Positions 34,603 to 44,993 of a stretch of DNA of 64,000 nt are shown here, one piece after another. This DNA comes from PALSA-612 sp963704335. GTDB lineage: Bacteria > Actinomycetota > Thermoleophilia > Gaiellales > Gaiellaceae. Below the pieces are notes generated by a model, which was given only the letters and a program-made list of their open reading frames with translations, was not told the DNA's origin and made no database searches. The stretch is from the NCBI GenBank assembly GCA_963704335.1, contig OY969889.1, positions 558,001 through 622,000 on the forward strand, given 5' to 3'. The position numbers and the translations under genes are program-made. Every line of letters begins with the position of its first letter. Within the stretch, counting starts at the first letter, position 1.

Positions 34603-36660
34603 CTATGCGCTCGGCGTGATCAGGATGTTGAAGTACGTGTCGACGCGGGCCTCGTAGCCCGGCAGCACGACCGTAGTGCTGTCGAACTCGGTCACGATCG
34701 CGGGGCCGGCGAACGTGTTTCCCGGCTCCAGCTTCGAGCGGTCGTAGACCTTCGTGGAGTGGCGGGCGCCTTCGAAGACGATCTCGTGCTCGTCCACAAC
34801 GGCGGCAGATGCGTCCTCTCCACCCTCACGGCCCTCCGGCAACTCGGGCTTGGGCGCCGCCCCGAAGCCGACGGCGCGGAGGTTGACGATCTCGCTCCGC
34901 GTCTCGTACATACGGAAGCCGTAATGCTGCTCGTGGAGTGCGTTGAAGCGCTGGTCGAGCTGCCCGAGGCCCTCCGAGCGCACCTCCTCGGGCGTCAGGC
35001 TCACGGGGATCTCGTAGCCCTGGCCGTGATAGCGCATGTCGGCCACGTAGGTGATGGTGCGCAGCTCTTCGGCGATGCCCTCGTTCACGAGCCACGTCTG
35101 CGCCCGCTCGCCCTGCTCCTCGAGGATGCTCGCGACGTCCGCCGGCTCGGCGTCGTCGAGTACGCGGATGTAGGTGCGGGCGAACTCGTCGCGGAAGTCC
35201 GCCACGATGTCCCCGAGCGCGCAGAGCAGGCCCGGCGCCGGAGGCACGATCACCGGGAACGAGCCCATGATCCGGGCAACGGCGTTCGCGTGCATCGGCC
35301 CCGCGCCGCCGTAGGCAACGAGCGCGAACTCGCGCGGGTCATGGCCTCGCTGGACGGAGACGACGCGCAGCGCCCCCGCCATGTTCTCGTTGACGATGGC
35401 GAGGATGCCCTCGGCAGCGGCCTCGACCGACGGCAAGCCCATGGCATCGGCGACCGTCTGCACCGCCGTCCCGGCGGCGTCCACATCGAGCTGCATCTCC
35501 CCGCCCAGCAGCTGAGGGGGGAGGTGGCCGACAACGACGTTCGCGTCGGTGACGGTGGGATCGGTGCCGCCCTTGCCGTAGGCAGCGGGACCGGGCTCTG
35601 CACCTGCCGACTGCGGGCCGACACGCAGCGCCTTCGTCAGCTCCGGCACATGCGCGATCGACCCGCCCCCGGCGCCAACCGTGTGGACGTCGACCGAGGG
35701 CACGCGCAGGCGGAAGTGGCTGATCGCCGTCTCGCGCCCGATCGTCGGAGCGCCACCGAGGCAGAGCGACACGTCGGTGGAAGTCCCGCCCATGTCGAAC
35801 GTAAGGATGTTGTCGTAGCCGGCCTTCCGCGCCACGTAGAGCGCGCCCGCGACGCCGCCGGACGGCCCGGAGAGGACGCCGTAGATCGGGTTCCGCGCCG
35901 CCTCGCGCGTCGTCATCAGCCCCGCGTCCGAGCGCAGGATGTTCACGTCCGCCGTCGCGCCGACGGCCTTCAGCTCCGACTGGAGTTGCTCGACGTAGCT
36001 CGCGACCTTCGGCCGCACGTACGAGTTCATGCATGCGGTCAGCGTCCGCTCGTACTCGCGGAACTCGGGCAACACGTGCGAGGAGAGCGTCACCGGGAAG
36101 CCCGGGTACAGGCGCTCGACGATCTCGCCCACTTCCTCCTCGTGCCGACTCGAGATGTAGGAGTTGATGAAGCCGATCGTCAGGGTCTCGACGCCGGACT
36201 CGACGAGGTCGCGGATTGCCTTTTCGGCCTGCTCGACGTCGACGGCCGTGACGGTGTCGCCCCTCGCGTCCATCCGCTCGACGATCTCGCGCGTGTCGGC
36301 GAGCGAGGCCGGCGGGTCGGGCTTGATCATGATGATCCAGCCAGCGAGCGGCCCGGGCGTCTGCGAACGCGCGAGGTGGAGGATCTGCTTGAAGCCGACC
36401 GTCGTCAGCAGGCCGACGCGGGCGCCCTTCGACTCGAGCACGGCGTTCGTCGCCACTGTCGTGCCGTGAAGGATGTTGCGGATGTCGGCCACGGCCGTGC
36501 CTGCCTCGTCCGAGATGCGCCGGACGCCGACGAGCACGCCCTCCGATGGGTCCCCCGGTGTCGACGGGGTCTTCACGCGATGCATCGCTCCGCTCTCGTC
36601 ATGGACGAGGAGGAGGTCCGTGAAGGTCCCTCCGACGTCGACTCCGAGCCTGTGCGCCAT
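34603..36660 (-). CDS. Second hydantoinase A / oxoprolinase-type ATPase subunit
   Basis: ATG 36660 with AGGAGG upstream gives MAHRLGVDVGGTFTDLLLV and 685 residues; the longer upstream frame is not supported. It contains LHGTTVATNAVLESKGA, TFDMGGTSTDVSL and VHTVGAGGGSIAHV, the ATP-binding signatures. It is only moderately like the first HyuA in the window, so the two operons are not a recent duplication. It lies 14 bp upstream of the second HyuB. Confidence 0.93.
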   Translation of the reverse strand: MAHRLGVDVGGTFTDLLLVHDESGAMHRVKTPSTPGDPSEGVLVGVRRISDEAGTAVADIRNILHGTTVATNAVLESKGARVGLLTTVGFKQILHLARSQTPGPLAGWIIMIKPDPPASLADTREIVERMDARGDTVTAVDVEQAEKAIRDLVESGVETLTIGFINSYISSRHEEEVGEIVERLYPGFPVTLSSHVLPEFREYERTLTACMNSYVRPKVASYVEQLQSELKAVGATADVNILRSDAGLMTTREAARNPIYGVLSGPSGGVAGALYVARKAGYDNILTFDMGGTSTDVSLCLGGAPTIGRETAISHFRLRVPSVDVHTVGAGGGSIAHVPELTKALRVGPQSAGAEPGPAAYGKGGTDPTVTDANVVVGHLPPQLLGGEMQLDVDAAGTAVQTVADAMGLPSVEAAAEGILAIVNENMAGALRVVSVQRGHDPREFALVAYGGAGPMHANAVARIMGSFPVIVPPAPGLLCALGDIVADFRDEFARTYIRVLDDAEPADVASILEEQGERAQTWLVNEGIAEELRTITYVADMRYHGQGYEIPVSLTPEEVRSEGLGQLDQRFNALHEQHYGFRMYETRSEIVNLRAVGFGAAPKPELPEGREGGEDASAAVVDEHEIVFEGARHSTKVYDRSKLEPGNTFAGPAIVTEFDSTTVVLPGYEARVDTYFNILITPSA

Positions 36661-36673
36661 CCGTTCCTCCTGT

Positions 36674-37582
36674 TCAGCCGGCGACCGGGTCGAACGTCCC
36701 GGCGCGATAGACCTGACCTTCGAGCTCTCGCTCGAGCACTCCCTCCAGCCACTCTGCGACCGCGACGAGGCCGTCGAGATCGACGCCCGTCTCGATTCCT
36801 TCACCGTGGAGCAGGTACACGAGATCCTCCGTGGCGACGTTGCCCGTCGCCCGCGGCGCGAACGGGCAGCCGCCGATGCCGCCGACGGATGCGTCGAGCA
36901 CGGTGGCGCCGGCGTCAACGGCCGCGTAGGCGTTGGCAAACCCCGTGTTGCGCGTGTTGTGCAGGTGGACGCCGATCGGGCACGCCAGCTCCGAAGCCGC
37001 CGTGCTCACGATCTCGCGCACCTGTCGCGGCACGCCGACCCCGACCGTGTCTGCGAACACGACCTCGTCGGCCTCGGCTGCCGCGAGACGCCGCGCGAGC
37101 TCGAGCACCCGGCCCGCGTCCACCGCACCCTCGAACGGGCAGCCGAAGGCGGTGCCGATTGTCACCGTCGCCCGGATGCCGTCGTCGTGAGCTCGGGAGA
37201 CGATGCGCTCGGCAGCCTGCAGCGACTCCTCGACGGTCGTGTTCTGGTTGCGCTGGTTGAACGTCTCCGATGCAGCGAACGCCATGTGCACCTCGTCCAA
37301 GCCTGACTCCACAAGCCGGTCGTAGCCGCGCTCGTTGAGGACAAGGCCGGCGTAGACGACGCCCGGCCGGCGGTCGATCGCGGCGACGACCTCTTCGGCC
37401 CCGGCCATCTGCGGCACCCGCGCCGGGTTGACGAAGCTCACTGCCTCGATGCGCGGGAGTCCGGCATCTGCAAGCCGGTCTACGAGCTCGGCGCGAACCT
37501 GCGGCTCCAGAGTCTTGGGATCGTTCTGGAGCCCGTCGCGGGGGGCGACGTCGCAGATGACGATGACGCCGCGATCGCTCAC
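36674..37582 (-). CDS. HMG-CoA lyase-like acyl-CoA lyase
   Basis: The 302-residue TIM-barrel protein shows CDVAPRDGLQND with the catalytic Arg-Asp, metal-binding GVHLHNTRNTGFANA, and the flexible loop GGIGGCPFAPRATGN with the catalytic Cys. Relatives cleave HMG-CoA to acetoacetate and acetyl-CoA, or other 3-hydroxy-3-methylacyl-CoA. It overlaps the CoA-transferase by 4 bp and would cleave the CoA ester made by it. Leucine catabolism genes (liuABC) are absent, so a dedicated pathway enzyme is likely. Confidence 0.92.
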   Translation of the reverse strand: MSDRGVIVICDVAPRDGLQNDPKTLEPQVRAELVDRLADAGLPRIEAVSFVNPARVPQMAGAEEVVAAIDRRPGVVYAGLVLNERGYDRLVESGLDEVHMAFAASETFNQRNQNTTVEESLQAAERIVSRAHDDGIRATVTIGTAFGCPFEGAVDAGRVLELARRLAAAEADEVVFADTVGVGVPRQVREIVSTAASELACPIGVHLHNTRNTGFANAYAAVDAGATVLDASVGGIGGCPFAPRATGNVATEDLVYLLHGEGIETGVDLDGLVAVAEWLEGVLERELEGQVYRAGTFDPVAG

Positions 37583-38826
37583 AGCACTGCCTCGCTCTTG
37601 AGCCGCTCGATCTCCTCCGACGAAAGCCCGAGCAGCCCGCCGTAGACCTCCTCGTTGTGGCTGCCTTCGTCCCAGGTCGCCGACCAGCGAATCTCCCCGG
37701 GCGTCTCGGACAGCTTCGGCACGATGCCCGGCCCGATGTACTCACCGAACTCGGGATCGACGTGGCGTGTGAGCATCTCCCGGGCCCAGCAGTGCTCGTC
37801 CTCGAAGATGTCGGCGATCGTGTAGATCGGGCCGCAGATGACACCGGCGTCGTTCAGCACCCGGTCGATGTCGGCAGCAGTGTGGCGCCCCGCCCATGCG
37901 GCCACGATTTCCTCGATCTCCTCCTGATGCTCGCCGCGGTCGAGGTGAGTCTTGAAGCGAGGGTCGTCCGAGAGCTCCGGCTGTCCCATCGCCTCGCAGA
38001 GCCGGCCGAAGACCTTGTCTGCGTTCGCCGCGATCACGGTCCACTTGTCGTCGGAGGACTTGAAGATGTTCGACGGCGCCACACCCTTCAGACCTGTGCC
38101 TCCGGGACCGCGAACGATCTTGAGCCGGTCGTACTCGGGCACGGTGCTCTCGAGCAGCGCAAAGCAGGACTCGAGCAGCGACACGTCGACCACCTGGCCG
38201 CGACCGAACCCGAGCGAGTCTCGTTTGTAGAGCGCCGACAGCACGCCGATGGCTGCAAACATGCCGGCCAGCGAGTCGCCGAGCGAGATATGGATGCGCG
38301 GCGGAGGCTCGCCTTCGAAGCCGTTGATGTAGCGGATGCCGCCCATCGCCTCTGCCACCGAGGCGAACCCCGCACGAGGTGCGTACGGGCCCGTCTGCCC
38401 GTAGCCCGAGACGCGGCAAACGACGAGCTTCGGGTTCGCTTCCCACAGCTCTGCGGGCCCGACGTTCCATCGCTCGAGCGTTCCAGGACGGAAGTTCTCT
38501 ACGAGCACGTCGCTGTGCTTGACGAGCTCGAGCAAGAGCCGCTGGCCTGCCTCCTCGCGGAGGTTCAGCGTCACGCACTTCTTGTTGCGGCCTTGCACCG
38601 GCCACCAGAGCGACCGGTCGTGGTAGCGCGCCTTTCCCCATTCACGGAGGGGATCCGGCTGGCCGGGCGGCTCGACCTTGATGATCTCGGCACCGAGATC
38701 ACCGAGCAGTCGTCCCGTGAACGGCCCCGCGAGCAGCATCCCGAGCTCGATGAGCCGGACGCCGGCCAACGGTCCGGGACCGCTCGTGTCGCGGGCCGGC
38801 CCCGTCTCTGCCATCGCCTCGGTCAT
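37579..38826 (-). CDS. CaiB/BaiF family III CoA-transferase (second operon)
   Basis: The 415-residue enzyme has GVRLIELGMLLAGPFTGRLL, LGDLGAEIIKVEPP, NKKCVTLNLR and the catalytic Asp in HISLGDSLAGM (about residue 185). It transfers CoA to a carboxylic acid. The start overlaps the GntR stop (ATGA), and the stop overlaps the lyase start, so regulator, transferase and lyase are coupled. It is clearly diverged from the transferase at 1852-3072. Confidence 0.93.
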   Translation of the reverse strand: MTEAMAETGPARDTSGPGPLAGVRLIELGMLLAGPFTGRLLGDLGAEIIKVEPPGQPDPLREWGKARYHDRSLWWPVQGRNKKCVTLNLREEAGQRLLLELVKHSDVLVENFRPGTLERWNVGPAELWEANPKLVVCRVSGYGQTGPYAPRAGFASVAEAMGGIRYINGFEGEPPPRIHISLGDSLAGMFAAIGVLSALYKRDSLGFGRGQVVDVSLLESCFALLESTVPEYDRLKIVRGPGGTGLKGVAPSNIFKSSDDKWTVIAANADKVFGRLCEAMGQPELSDDPRFKTHLDRGEHQEEIEEIVAAWAGRHTAADIDRVLNDAGVICGPIYTIADIFEDEHCWAREMLTRHVDPEFGEYIGPGIVPKLSETPGEIRWSATWDEGSHNEEVYGGLLGLSSEEIERLKSEAVL

Positions 38827-39518
38827 TCGGAGCGCTCCAGCTCGCGGACGTGGGCCACGAGCATGTCGCGCGCCTCGAAGACGTGTTCTTTCATCAGCGA
38901 CTCAGCGCGGTCTGTGTCTCGCGCCTCGATCGCCACGGCGATCTGGCGATGGAAGTGAGCGGAGATGCGGCGCTGCTCGGGCGAGTACCAGATGTACGAC
39001 CGGTAGACCAGCGGCAGTTCGATGACCTTGCGCACGAGCTCGGCGACCCGCCCGCTCGCGGCGGCGTCCACGATCGTGCTGTGAAAGTGCACGTTCTCCT
39101 TCACGAGTGGTGAGACGTCACCGTCGGCGAGCGCCTCGAAGCGCTCGCAGCTCGCGAACAGCTCGGCCACCTGTTCTGGCTCCATCTTCGCCGCCGCGCG
39201 GCTCGCCGCGTACCCCTCGAGCAGAGCGCGAAGCCTGTAGAGGTCGTCGAGATCCTCCGCGTCGTGTGCGCGGACCGTTGCCCCCTTGTTCGGGGCCGTG
39301 TCGACCAATCCCTCGGCCTGGAGGACTGCGAGAGCTTCGCGGATGGGGGTCCGGCTGATACCGAGCTCACCCGCGAGCTCCTCTTCCTTCAAGCGCTCGC
39401 CCGGCGCCAGCCTGCCGTCGATGATCGCCTCGCGAATCACCTCCGTCGCGACGACACCGGCATTCCGCACGAGCGGCGCGCCGTCGTGGAGGATCCTCGG
39501 CACCGAGCGAGCATACAA
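38823..39518 (-). CDS. GntR family (FCD domain) regulator of the second catabolic operon
   Basis: The 231-residue protein has a winged helix (APGERLKEEELAGELGIS, then RTPIREALAVLQAEG) and FCD domain with NVHFHSTIVDAA and HFHRQIAVAIEAR. TTG 39518 and GTG 39503 are both usable starts; neither has a good ribosome site, so the message may be leaderless. It is first in the operon and presumably autoregulates it; GCATACAAAATGC just upstream is an imperfect candidate site. Ligand unknown, probably an acid intermediate. Confidence 0.9.
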   Translation of the reverse strand: MYARSVPRILHDGAPLVRNAGVVATEVIREAIIDGRLAPGERLKEEELAGELGISRTPIREALAVLQAEGLVDTAPNKGATVRAHDAEDLDDLYRLRALLEGYAASRAAAKMEPEQVAELFASCERFEALADGDVSPLVKENVHFHSTIVDAAASGRVAELVRKVIELPLVYRSYIWYSPEQRRISAHFHRQIAVAIEARDTDRAESLMKEHVFEARDMLVAHVRELERSE

Positions 39519-39537
39519 AATGCAATTCGCGCCCGAA

Positions 39538-40722
39538 TCAGCGTTCGGTGGCAGACACGGGCGTCGGTAGCCGGACCGCGATCAGGGCGCCCGCGAGCGC
39601 CAGGAGGCCGATGGAGGCCCAGAACGCGTCCCAGCCGGCTGCGGAGGCAACCGCGCCGAGCAGCGGGGTGCACAGCGCGGAAATCAGGAACACGACCGTC
39701 GCCGCCACTGCCACCGACCGCCCGGCGAGCTCCGGCGCTGCGAGCTCGCCCGCACTGACGTAGACGATCCCGTTCCAGCCGAGCGCGCCGAAGCCGAAGA
39801 CAACTGCGGCGGCTATCACGGCGACAGGGCCTGCATGGAGGGCGAACGTGAACACGAGCGCACCGGCCGCAGCCACCAGACCAACCTCGACGAGGGTGCG
39901 CGCGCGGCGGTTTCCTTCCTGCCGGTCGGCGACCTTGCCCCAGACCAGCCTGGCGACCATGGCCGTGACGTTGATCGCGAGATACGCCGTCGACGCGACG
40001 AGGGCCGATAGCCCAGCCGAACGCACGGCAGGAACGGTGAACGCCAGTACGGCCTGGAGCACGACGATGTAGAAGGCCGCCACCACGAGCAGCCTCCTCA
40101 TGCCCTGCGCCCGCACGATGCTCCGGAACGCGCGCGGCGCCCGAGCGCCGGGGGAAGGGGGTGCCTGCTCCGGGATGAGCGCGAAGACGCAGCCCGTGAC
40201 GGCGACCAGTGCGGCGCCGAAGGCAAACACGACCTCTACCCCGCCGGCGCGTACGAGGAGCGGCATGACGACGGCCGCAATGGTTCCACCGAGCGGCACG
40301 GCCATCTGGCGAACACCGAGCGCCCAGGCTCGACTCGAAGCGGGATACACGCGGAACAGCGCACTCGTACCCGCAATGGGGACGACCGCAGTGCCCACAC
40401 CGAACAGGGCCAGCGCCGCGATCAACGGCCCCGTCGAGTCGACGACCGCTGCGAGCGCAAGGCCCGCCGTCCCGATCGCCGTGCCCGCCAACGTCGAAAG
40501 CCGCGGGCCGAAGCGGTCGACGGCGCTGCCGGCGGCGATCAGCGACAGGCCCGAGCCGAGCAAAGCTGCCACCAGCACGGCACCCAGCTCCGCGAGCGTG
40601 AGCCCGTACTCGCGTTGCAGCTCCGGCCCGACAGCCGGCAAGCCGAAGTTGACGAACGAGACGGCGGCTTGCGAGACCGTGGCGCCGGCCAGCACGGCTC
40701 TGGGAGACAGACCCTCCGGCAC
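39538..40722 (-). CDS. MFS-family transporter
   Basis: The 394-residue protein starts at GTG 40722 and has about twelve hydrophobic helices. The loop between helices 2 and 3 reads AVDRFGPRLSTLAG, similar to the family A-motif. It precedes the second catabolic operon by 19 bp on the same strand, so it may supply or export its substrate. Drug versus metabolite transport cannot be told from sequence. Confidence 0.85.
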   Translation of the reverse strand: MPEGLSPRAVLAGATVSQAAVSFVNFGLPAVGPELQREYGLTLAELGAVLVAALLGSGLSLIAAGSAVDRFGPRLSTLAGTAIGTAGLALAAVVDSTGPLIAALALFGVGTAVVPIAGTSALFRVYPASSRAWALGVRQMAVPLGGTIAAVVMPLLVRAGGVEVVFAFGAALVAVTGCVFALIPEQAPPSPGARAPRAFRSIVRAQGMRRLLVVAAFYIVVLQAVLAFTVPAVRSAGLSALVASTAYLAINVTAMVARLVWGKVADRQEGNRRARTLVEVGLVAAAGALVFTFALHAGPVAVIAAAVVFGFGALGWNGIVYVSAGELAAPELAGRSVAVAATVVFLISALCTPLLGAVASAAGWDAFWASIGLLALAGALIAVRLPTPVSATER

Positions 40723-40742
40723 CGCTGGATTATCGTTAGCTC

Positions 40743-41156
40743 GTGGAACTCCGCGAGATCGCGCGAGCTCAGCGCAAGCGCCAGGCGCTCGAAGCCCTCG
40801 AGTACGAGCGCGATCGGGAGGCAGCGCTCCGCGGGCAGCTCGAAGAGAGGGCCACCGAGCTCGAAGGGCCCGGCATCGACGAGGAGACGTTCGCGGAGAT
40901 GGAACCCGAGGATGTCGCGATCGTGCGAGAGACCATGCACGAGTCAGGCCATGCGTTCGACGTGACGTTCACCGGCGAGGAGGGTGAAGACTGGCTCGAC
41001 GAGTTCCGCATCGACGGTGAATCGACGGAGGACGAACGCGAGGAGCGGTTGGGCGAAGTGGCGCGCCTCGAAGGTGAGATCAAGGACTCACGCCGCCGCC
41101 AGGACGCGCTCGAGCGCTACGTCGCTGCGCTTGCGGCTGAGGCTCCCAAGACCTGA
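40743..41156 (+). CDS. Hypothetical charged coiled-coil protein
   Basis: GTG 40743 opens 137 residues with very high Glu/Arg content and heptad-like helices at both ends (REIARAQRKRQALEALEYER; EERLGEVARLEGEIKDSRR). The middle (SGHAFDVTFTGEEGEDWLDEF) looks like a small folded segment. There is no signal peptide or membrane helix. I do not recognise the family. It is divergent from the MFS gene with a 20-bp gap. Confidence 0.65.
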   Translation: MELREIARAQRKRQALEALEYERDREAALRGQLEERATELEGPGIDEETFAEMEPEDVAIVRETMHESGHAFDVTFTGEEGEDWLDEFRIDGESTEDEREERLGEVARLEGEIKDSRRRQDALERYVAALAAEAPKT

Positions 41157-41176
41157 GCCGCCCGCGGCGAGAGGTG

Positions 41177-41467
41177 TCAGACGTCTTCCGACTCGACCTC
41201 GTCGAAGTACTCGATCTTCACGGACGAGGCGTCAACGCCTGCACGACCCATCGCTTCCCGCAACTCGGCGTTGTTGACGAAGCTCTCGGCTCCCTCGCGC
41301 GAATCGAAAGCGTGGGTGACGAGCACACGGTTGGGATCTTCCGTCGACCGCAGTACCTGCTCGAATCGGACGCCGCTGTCGTGCTGCCAGCCGCGTACCT
41401 CGTCGTAGACCGCAAGCCAGGCTTCGAAGTCAGCGACTCGGTGGTCGACAAGCAAGATCGTTCTCAT
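41177..41467 (-). CDS. Small dimeric alpha/beta-barrel (antibiotic-biosynthesis-monooxygenase-like) protein
   Basis: The 96-residue protein begins MRTILLVDHRVADFEAW and continues with FEQVLRSTEDPNRVLVTHAF and AMGRAGVDASSVKIEYFD, the beta-alpha-beta pattern of ferredoxin-like ABM or cyclase-like proteins that bind hydrophobic metabolites. A good GGAGG site precedes the ATG. Function unassigned. It lies 27 bp upstream of the agmatinase-like gene on the same strand. Confidence 0.75.
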   Translation of the reverse strand: MRTILLVDHRVADFEAWLAVYDEVRGWQHDSGVRFEQVLRSTEDPNRVLVTHAFDSREGAESFVNNAELREAMGRAGVDASSVKIEYFDEVESEDV

Positions 41468-41494
41468 GCGGTCCTCCTGATTGGGGTCGCGCGA

Positions 41495-42440
41495 TCATAT
41501 GGCCGCCCGCAGGGCGAGGAGCTCCCAGGCGACGTTGGCGGCAGCCAGCGCGGTGATCTGGCCTGGCCCGTCGTACGACGGTGACACCTCGACCACGTCG
41601 GCACCGGCCAGCGCGATCCCCTTCAGCGAGCGGAGGAAGGCGATGGCCTCCGCGGTCGAGAAGCCCGCGACCTCAGGTGTGCCTGTGCCCGGCGCATGAG
41701 CCGGATCCAGGAAGTCGACGTCGAAAGAGAGGAACACCGGCCGGTCGGCGACGCGCTCGCGCACGAGCTTGCCGTACGCCTCCGGGCCGAGCTCGCGAAG
41801 CTCCTCGCTCGGAATGACCTGAAAGCCGAGGGCGCGGCCGTCGTCGAGGTCCGAGGCTCTGGAACAGCGGCCCTCTCATCCCCGCCTGCACCGACGCGGC
41901 CGGGTCGATCAGCCCTTCCTCGGCTGCGCGGCGGAACGTCGTGCCGTGGAAGTAGCGCTGGTCGAAGTACTCGTCCCACGTGTCACCGTGGGCGTCGAGC
42001 TGGACGAGGGCGAGCGGGCCGTGCCGTTTCGCGATGACGCGCAGCTCGGCGAGCGTGATCGAGTGGTCGCCGCCGAGCGCCAGTGGGAAGGCCCCGGCCT
42101 CGACCACGGGCGCAAGCGCTTCCTCCACCCGCCGGTACGTGCCCTCGGTGTCGCCCGGCGCTACCGGCAGATCGCCGTAGTCGACGATCGAGAGCGTCTC
42201 GCAGAGATCGATGCCGTAGCCCGAGTGGAACGGCCTGAGCAGAGCCGACGCTGAGCGAATCGCCTCGGGGCCGAAACGCGCGCCTGGACGGAAGGTGACA
42301 GCGGTGTCGAAAGGAATGCCGTAGACGGCAGCGTCGACGCCAGTCAGGTCGGTGATGTGCGGCAGACGCATGAACGTCCGCACGCCTGCGAAGCGTGGGT
42401 AGATGCGGGCATCGATCGGGCGGTACGGCGGCCCCGTCAC
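41495..42440 (-). CDS. Agmatinase/arginase (ureohydrolase) family protein, frameshifted
   Basis: From GTG 42440 the protein runs through IPFDTAVTFRPGARFGP, GGDHSITL and DAHGDTWDEYFD, then loses frame near 41856. Skipping one base resumes at SDLDDGRALGFQVIP and leads to LSFDVDFLDPAHAPGTGTPE, the last Mn-binding motif, ending at 41495. The repaired length is about 314 residues, normal for agmatinases. All Mn2+ ligands (GGDH, DAHxD, DVDxxDP) are present. It hydrolyses a guanidino compound to urea and an amine; the exact substrate is unsure. Confidence 0.85.
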
Positions 42441-42450
42441 GCGCCGGACC

Positions 42451-43320
42451 CTACTCGGGATAGATCGTGCCGAGCTCGACGACGGGCAGCGGCCGCCGCG
42501 GCAGGCTCTCGTCCTCACGGGCGCGGCGGGCTGCGTCGGCGCAGGACACGAATTCGACGTCCCCGCAACCGAGCGCGTACTCGACGAGCCCGCGCAGCGC
42601 TTCGACGCGGCCGGGCCGCCCCGACAGGAACGGGTGCATCGTCAGGCAGAAGAGACAACCGTGGCGGCGCATGCCGTCCAGCTCCTCCTGCCACAGGCGA
42701 GTCGCCCGCGACGGAGGGTGCACCGTGCCCGGTCCGGAGCGTGGATCGGGGAGGTACATGTACTGGTTCCAGTCGTCGAGGCTCCAGTGGGCCGGAAGCT
42801 CCACGAGAGGCCCGTTCGCCGTTTCCAGCGTGTACGGCTTGTCGTCGTCCATGAGCGAGGAGTCGTGGTCGAAGCCGTACTCGGCGAGGAGGTCGAACGT
42901 GCGCGGGCTTGGCTCCCAGCTCGGCGTGCGATAGCCCAGCGGGCGGATGCCGAAGCGATCGAGGGCGGCGAGGGCGGCCTCGATGTCCTGCCGCTCTTCG
43001 GCCTCAGTCATACGCAGCGGGCTGCGGTGCGAGTGGCCGTGGTGGCCTATCTCGTGGCCGGCCGCGAGGATCCGCTCGACGGTGTCCGGGTAACGCTCCG
43101 CCGTCCAGCCAGGGACGAAGAACGTGGCGGGCACATCCAGGTCCTCGAGCAGCCCGAGGATGCGCGGCACGCCGACGAGCGGCCCGTACCGCTGGTGGCT
43201 CATGGCGCTTGGATGCTCGGCGTACTGACGTCCCTCGGCGAGGATCGCCGACTCGGCGTCCACGTCGAAGGAGAGGATGGCGAGCGCCGCGCTCGACCCG
43301 AGCCAAGACATCGCCGCCAT
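42451..43320 (-). CDS. Polysaccharide deacetylase family (HpPgdA-like) hydrolase
   Basis: ATG 43320 gives 289 residues. LAILSFDVDAESA holds the metal-binding Asp pair, HEIGHHGHSHRSP the zinc histidines, YRTPSWEPSP and LTMHPFLSGRPGR the remaining NodB motifs. It lacks a signal peptide. It resembles the gene at 17698-18579 in type but is clearly diverged. Eleven bp separate it from the agmatinase-like gene, so the two probably form an operon acting on a C-N-bonded substrate. Confidence 0.87.
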   Translation of the reverse strand: MAAMSWLGSSAALAILSFDVDAESAILAEGRQYAEHPSAMSHQRYGPLVGVPRILGLLEDLDVPATFFVPGWTAERYPDTVERILAAGHEIGHHGHSHRSPLRMTEAEERQDIEAALAALDRFGIRPLGYRTPSWEPSPRTFDLLAEYGFDHDSSLMDDDKPYTLETANGPLVELPAHWSLDDWNQYMYLPDPRSGPGTVHPPSRATRLWQEELDGMRRHGCLFCLTMHPFLSGRPGRVEALRGLVEYALGCGDVEFVSCADAARRAREDESLPRRPLPVVELGTIYPE

Positions 43321-43321
43321 T

Positions 43322-43387
43322 CTAGGACCTGTCCTAGGCGAACATGTCCCAGTGCCTGGCACTGAGTTGTGCCAATTCAGTGCCAAT
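43322..43387 (-). promoter_or_regulatory. Cluster of palindromes and tandem repeats upstream of the deacetylase gene
   Basis: This 107-bp gap holds CTAGGAC/GTCCTAG (43322-43337, 2-bp spacer), the hairpin CAGTGCC-T-GGCACTG (43350-43364), and a second copy of CAGTGCC at 43378-43384 that can pair with the same central GGCACTG. GTGCCAAT is repeated at 43369 and 43380, an 11-bp period. The layout suits an operator or a switchable hairpin in front of the deacetylase/agmatinase genes, or the mmsA terminator. No regulator is known. Confidence 0.5.
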
Positions 43388-43428
43388 CGATCCACAGCGG
43401 GATCGTCTGAAGCGGCGGGGAGAGCCGG

Positions 43429-44961
<1,533 letters not shown>

Positions 44962-44993
44962 CTCCCCGGAGCGTAGCGCGTTACCATCGGGTC

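Noticed and set aside
34387..37260. A 957-codon open frame antisense to the second hydantoinase A gene
   Set aside because: It is Arg/Ala/Val-rich with no domain pattern and mirrors a conserved gene; long antisense frames are common in GC-rich DNA.
39510..39523. GCATACAAAATGC as the operator of the second GntR regulator
   Set aside because: Only a 4-bp imperfect dyad around five bases and it overlaps possible start codons; too weak to list as a site.
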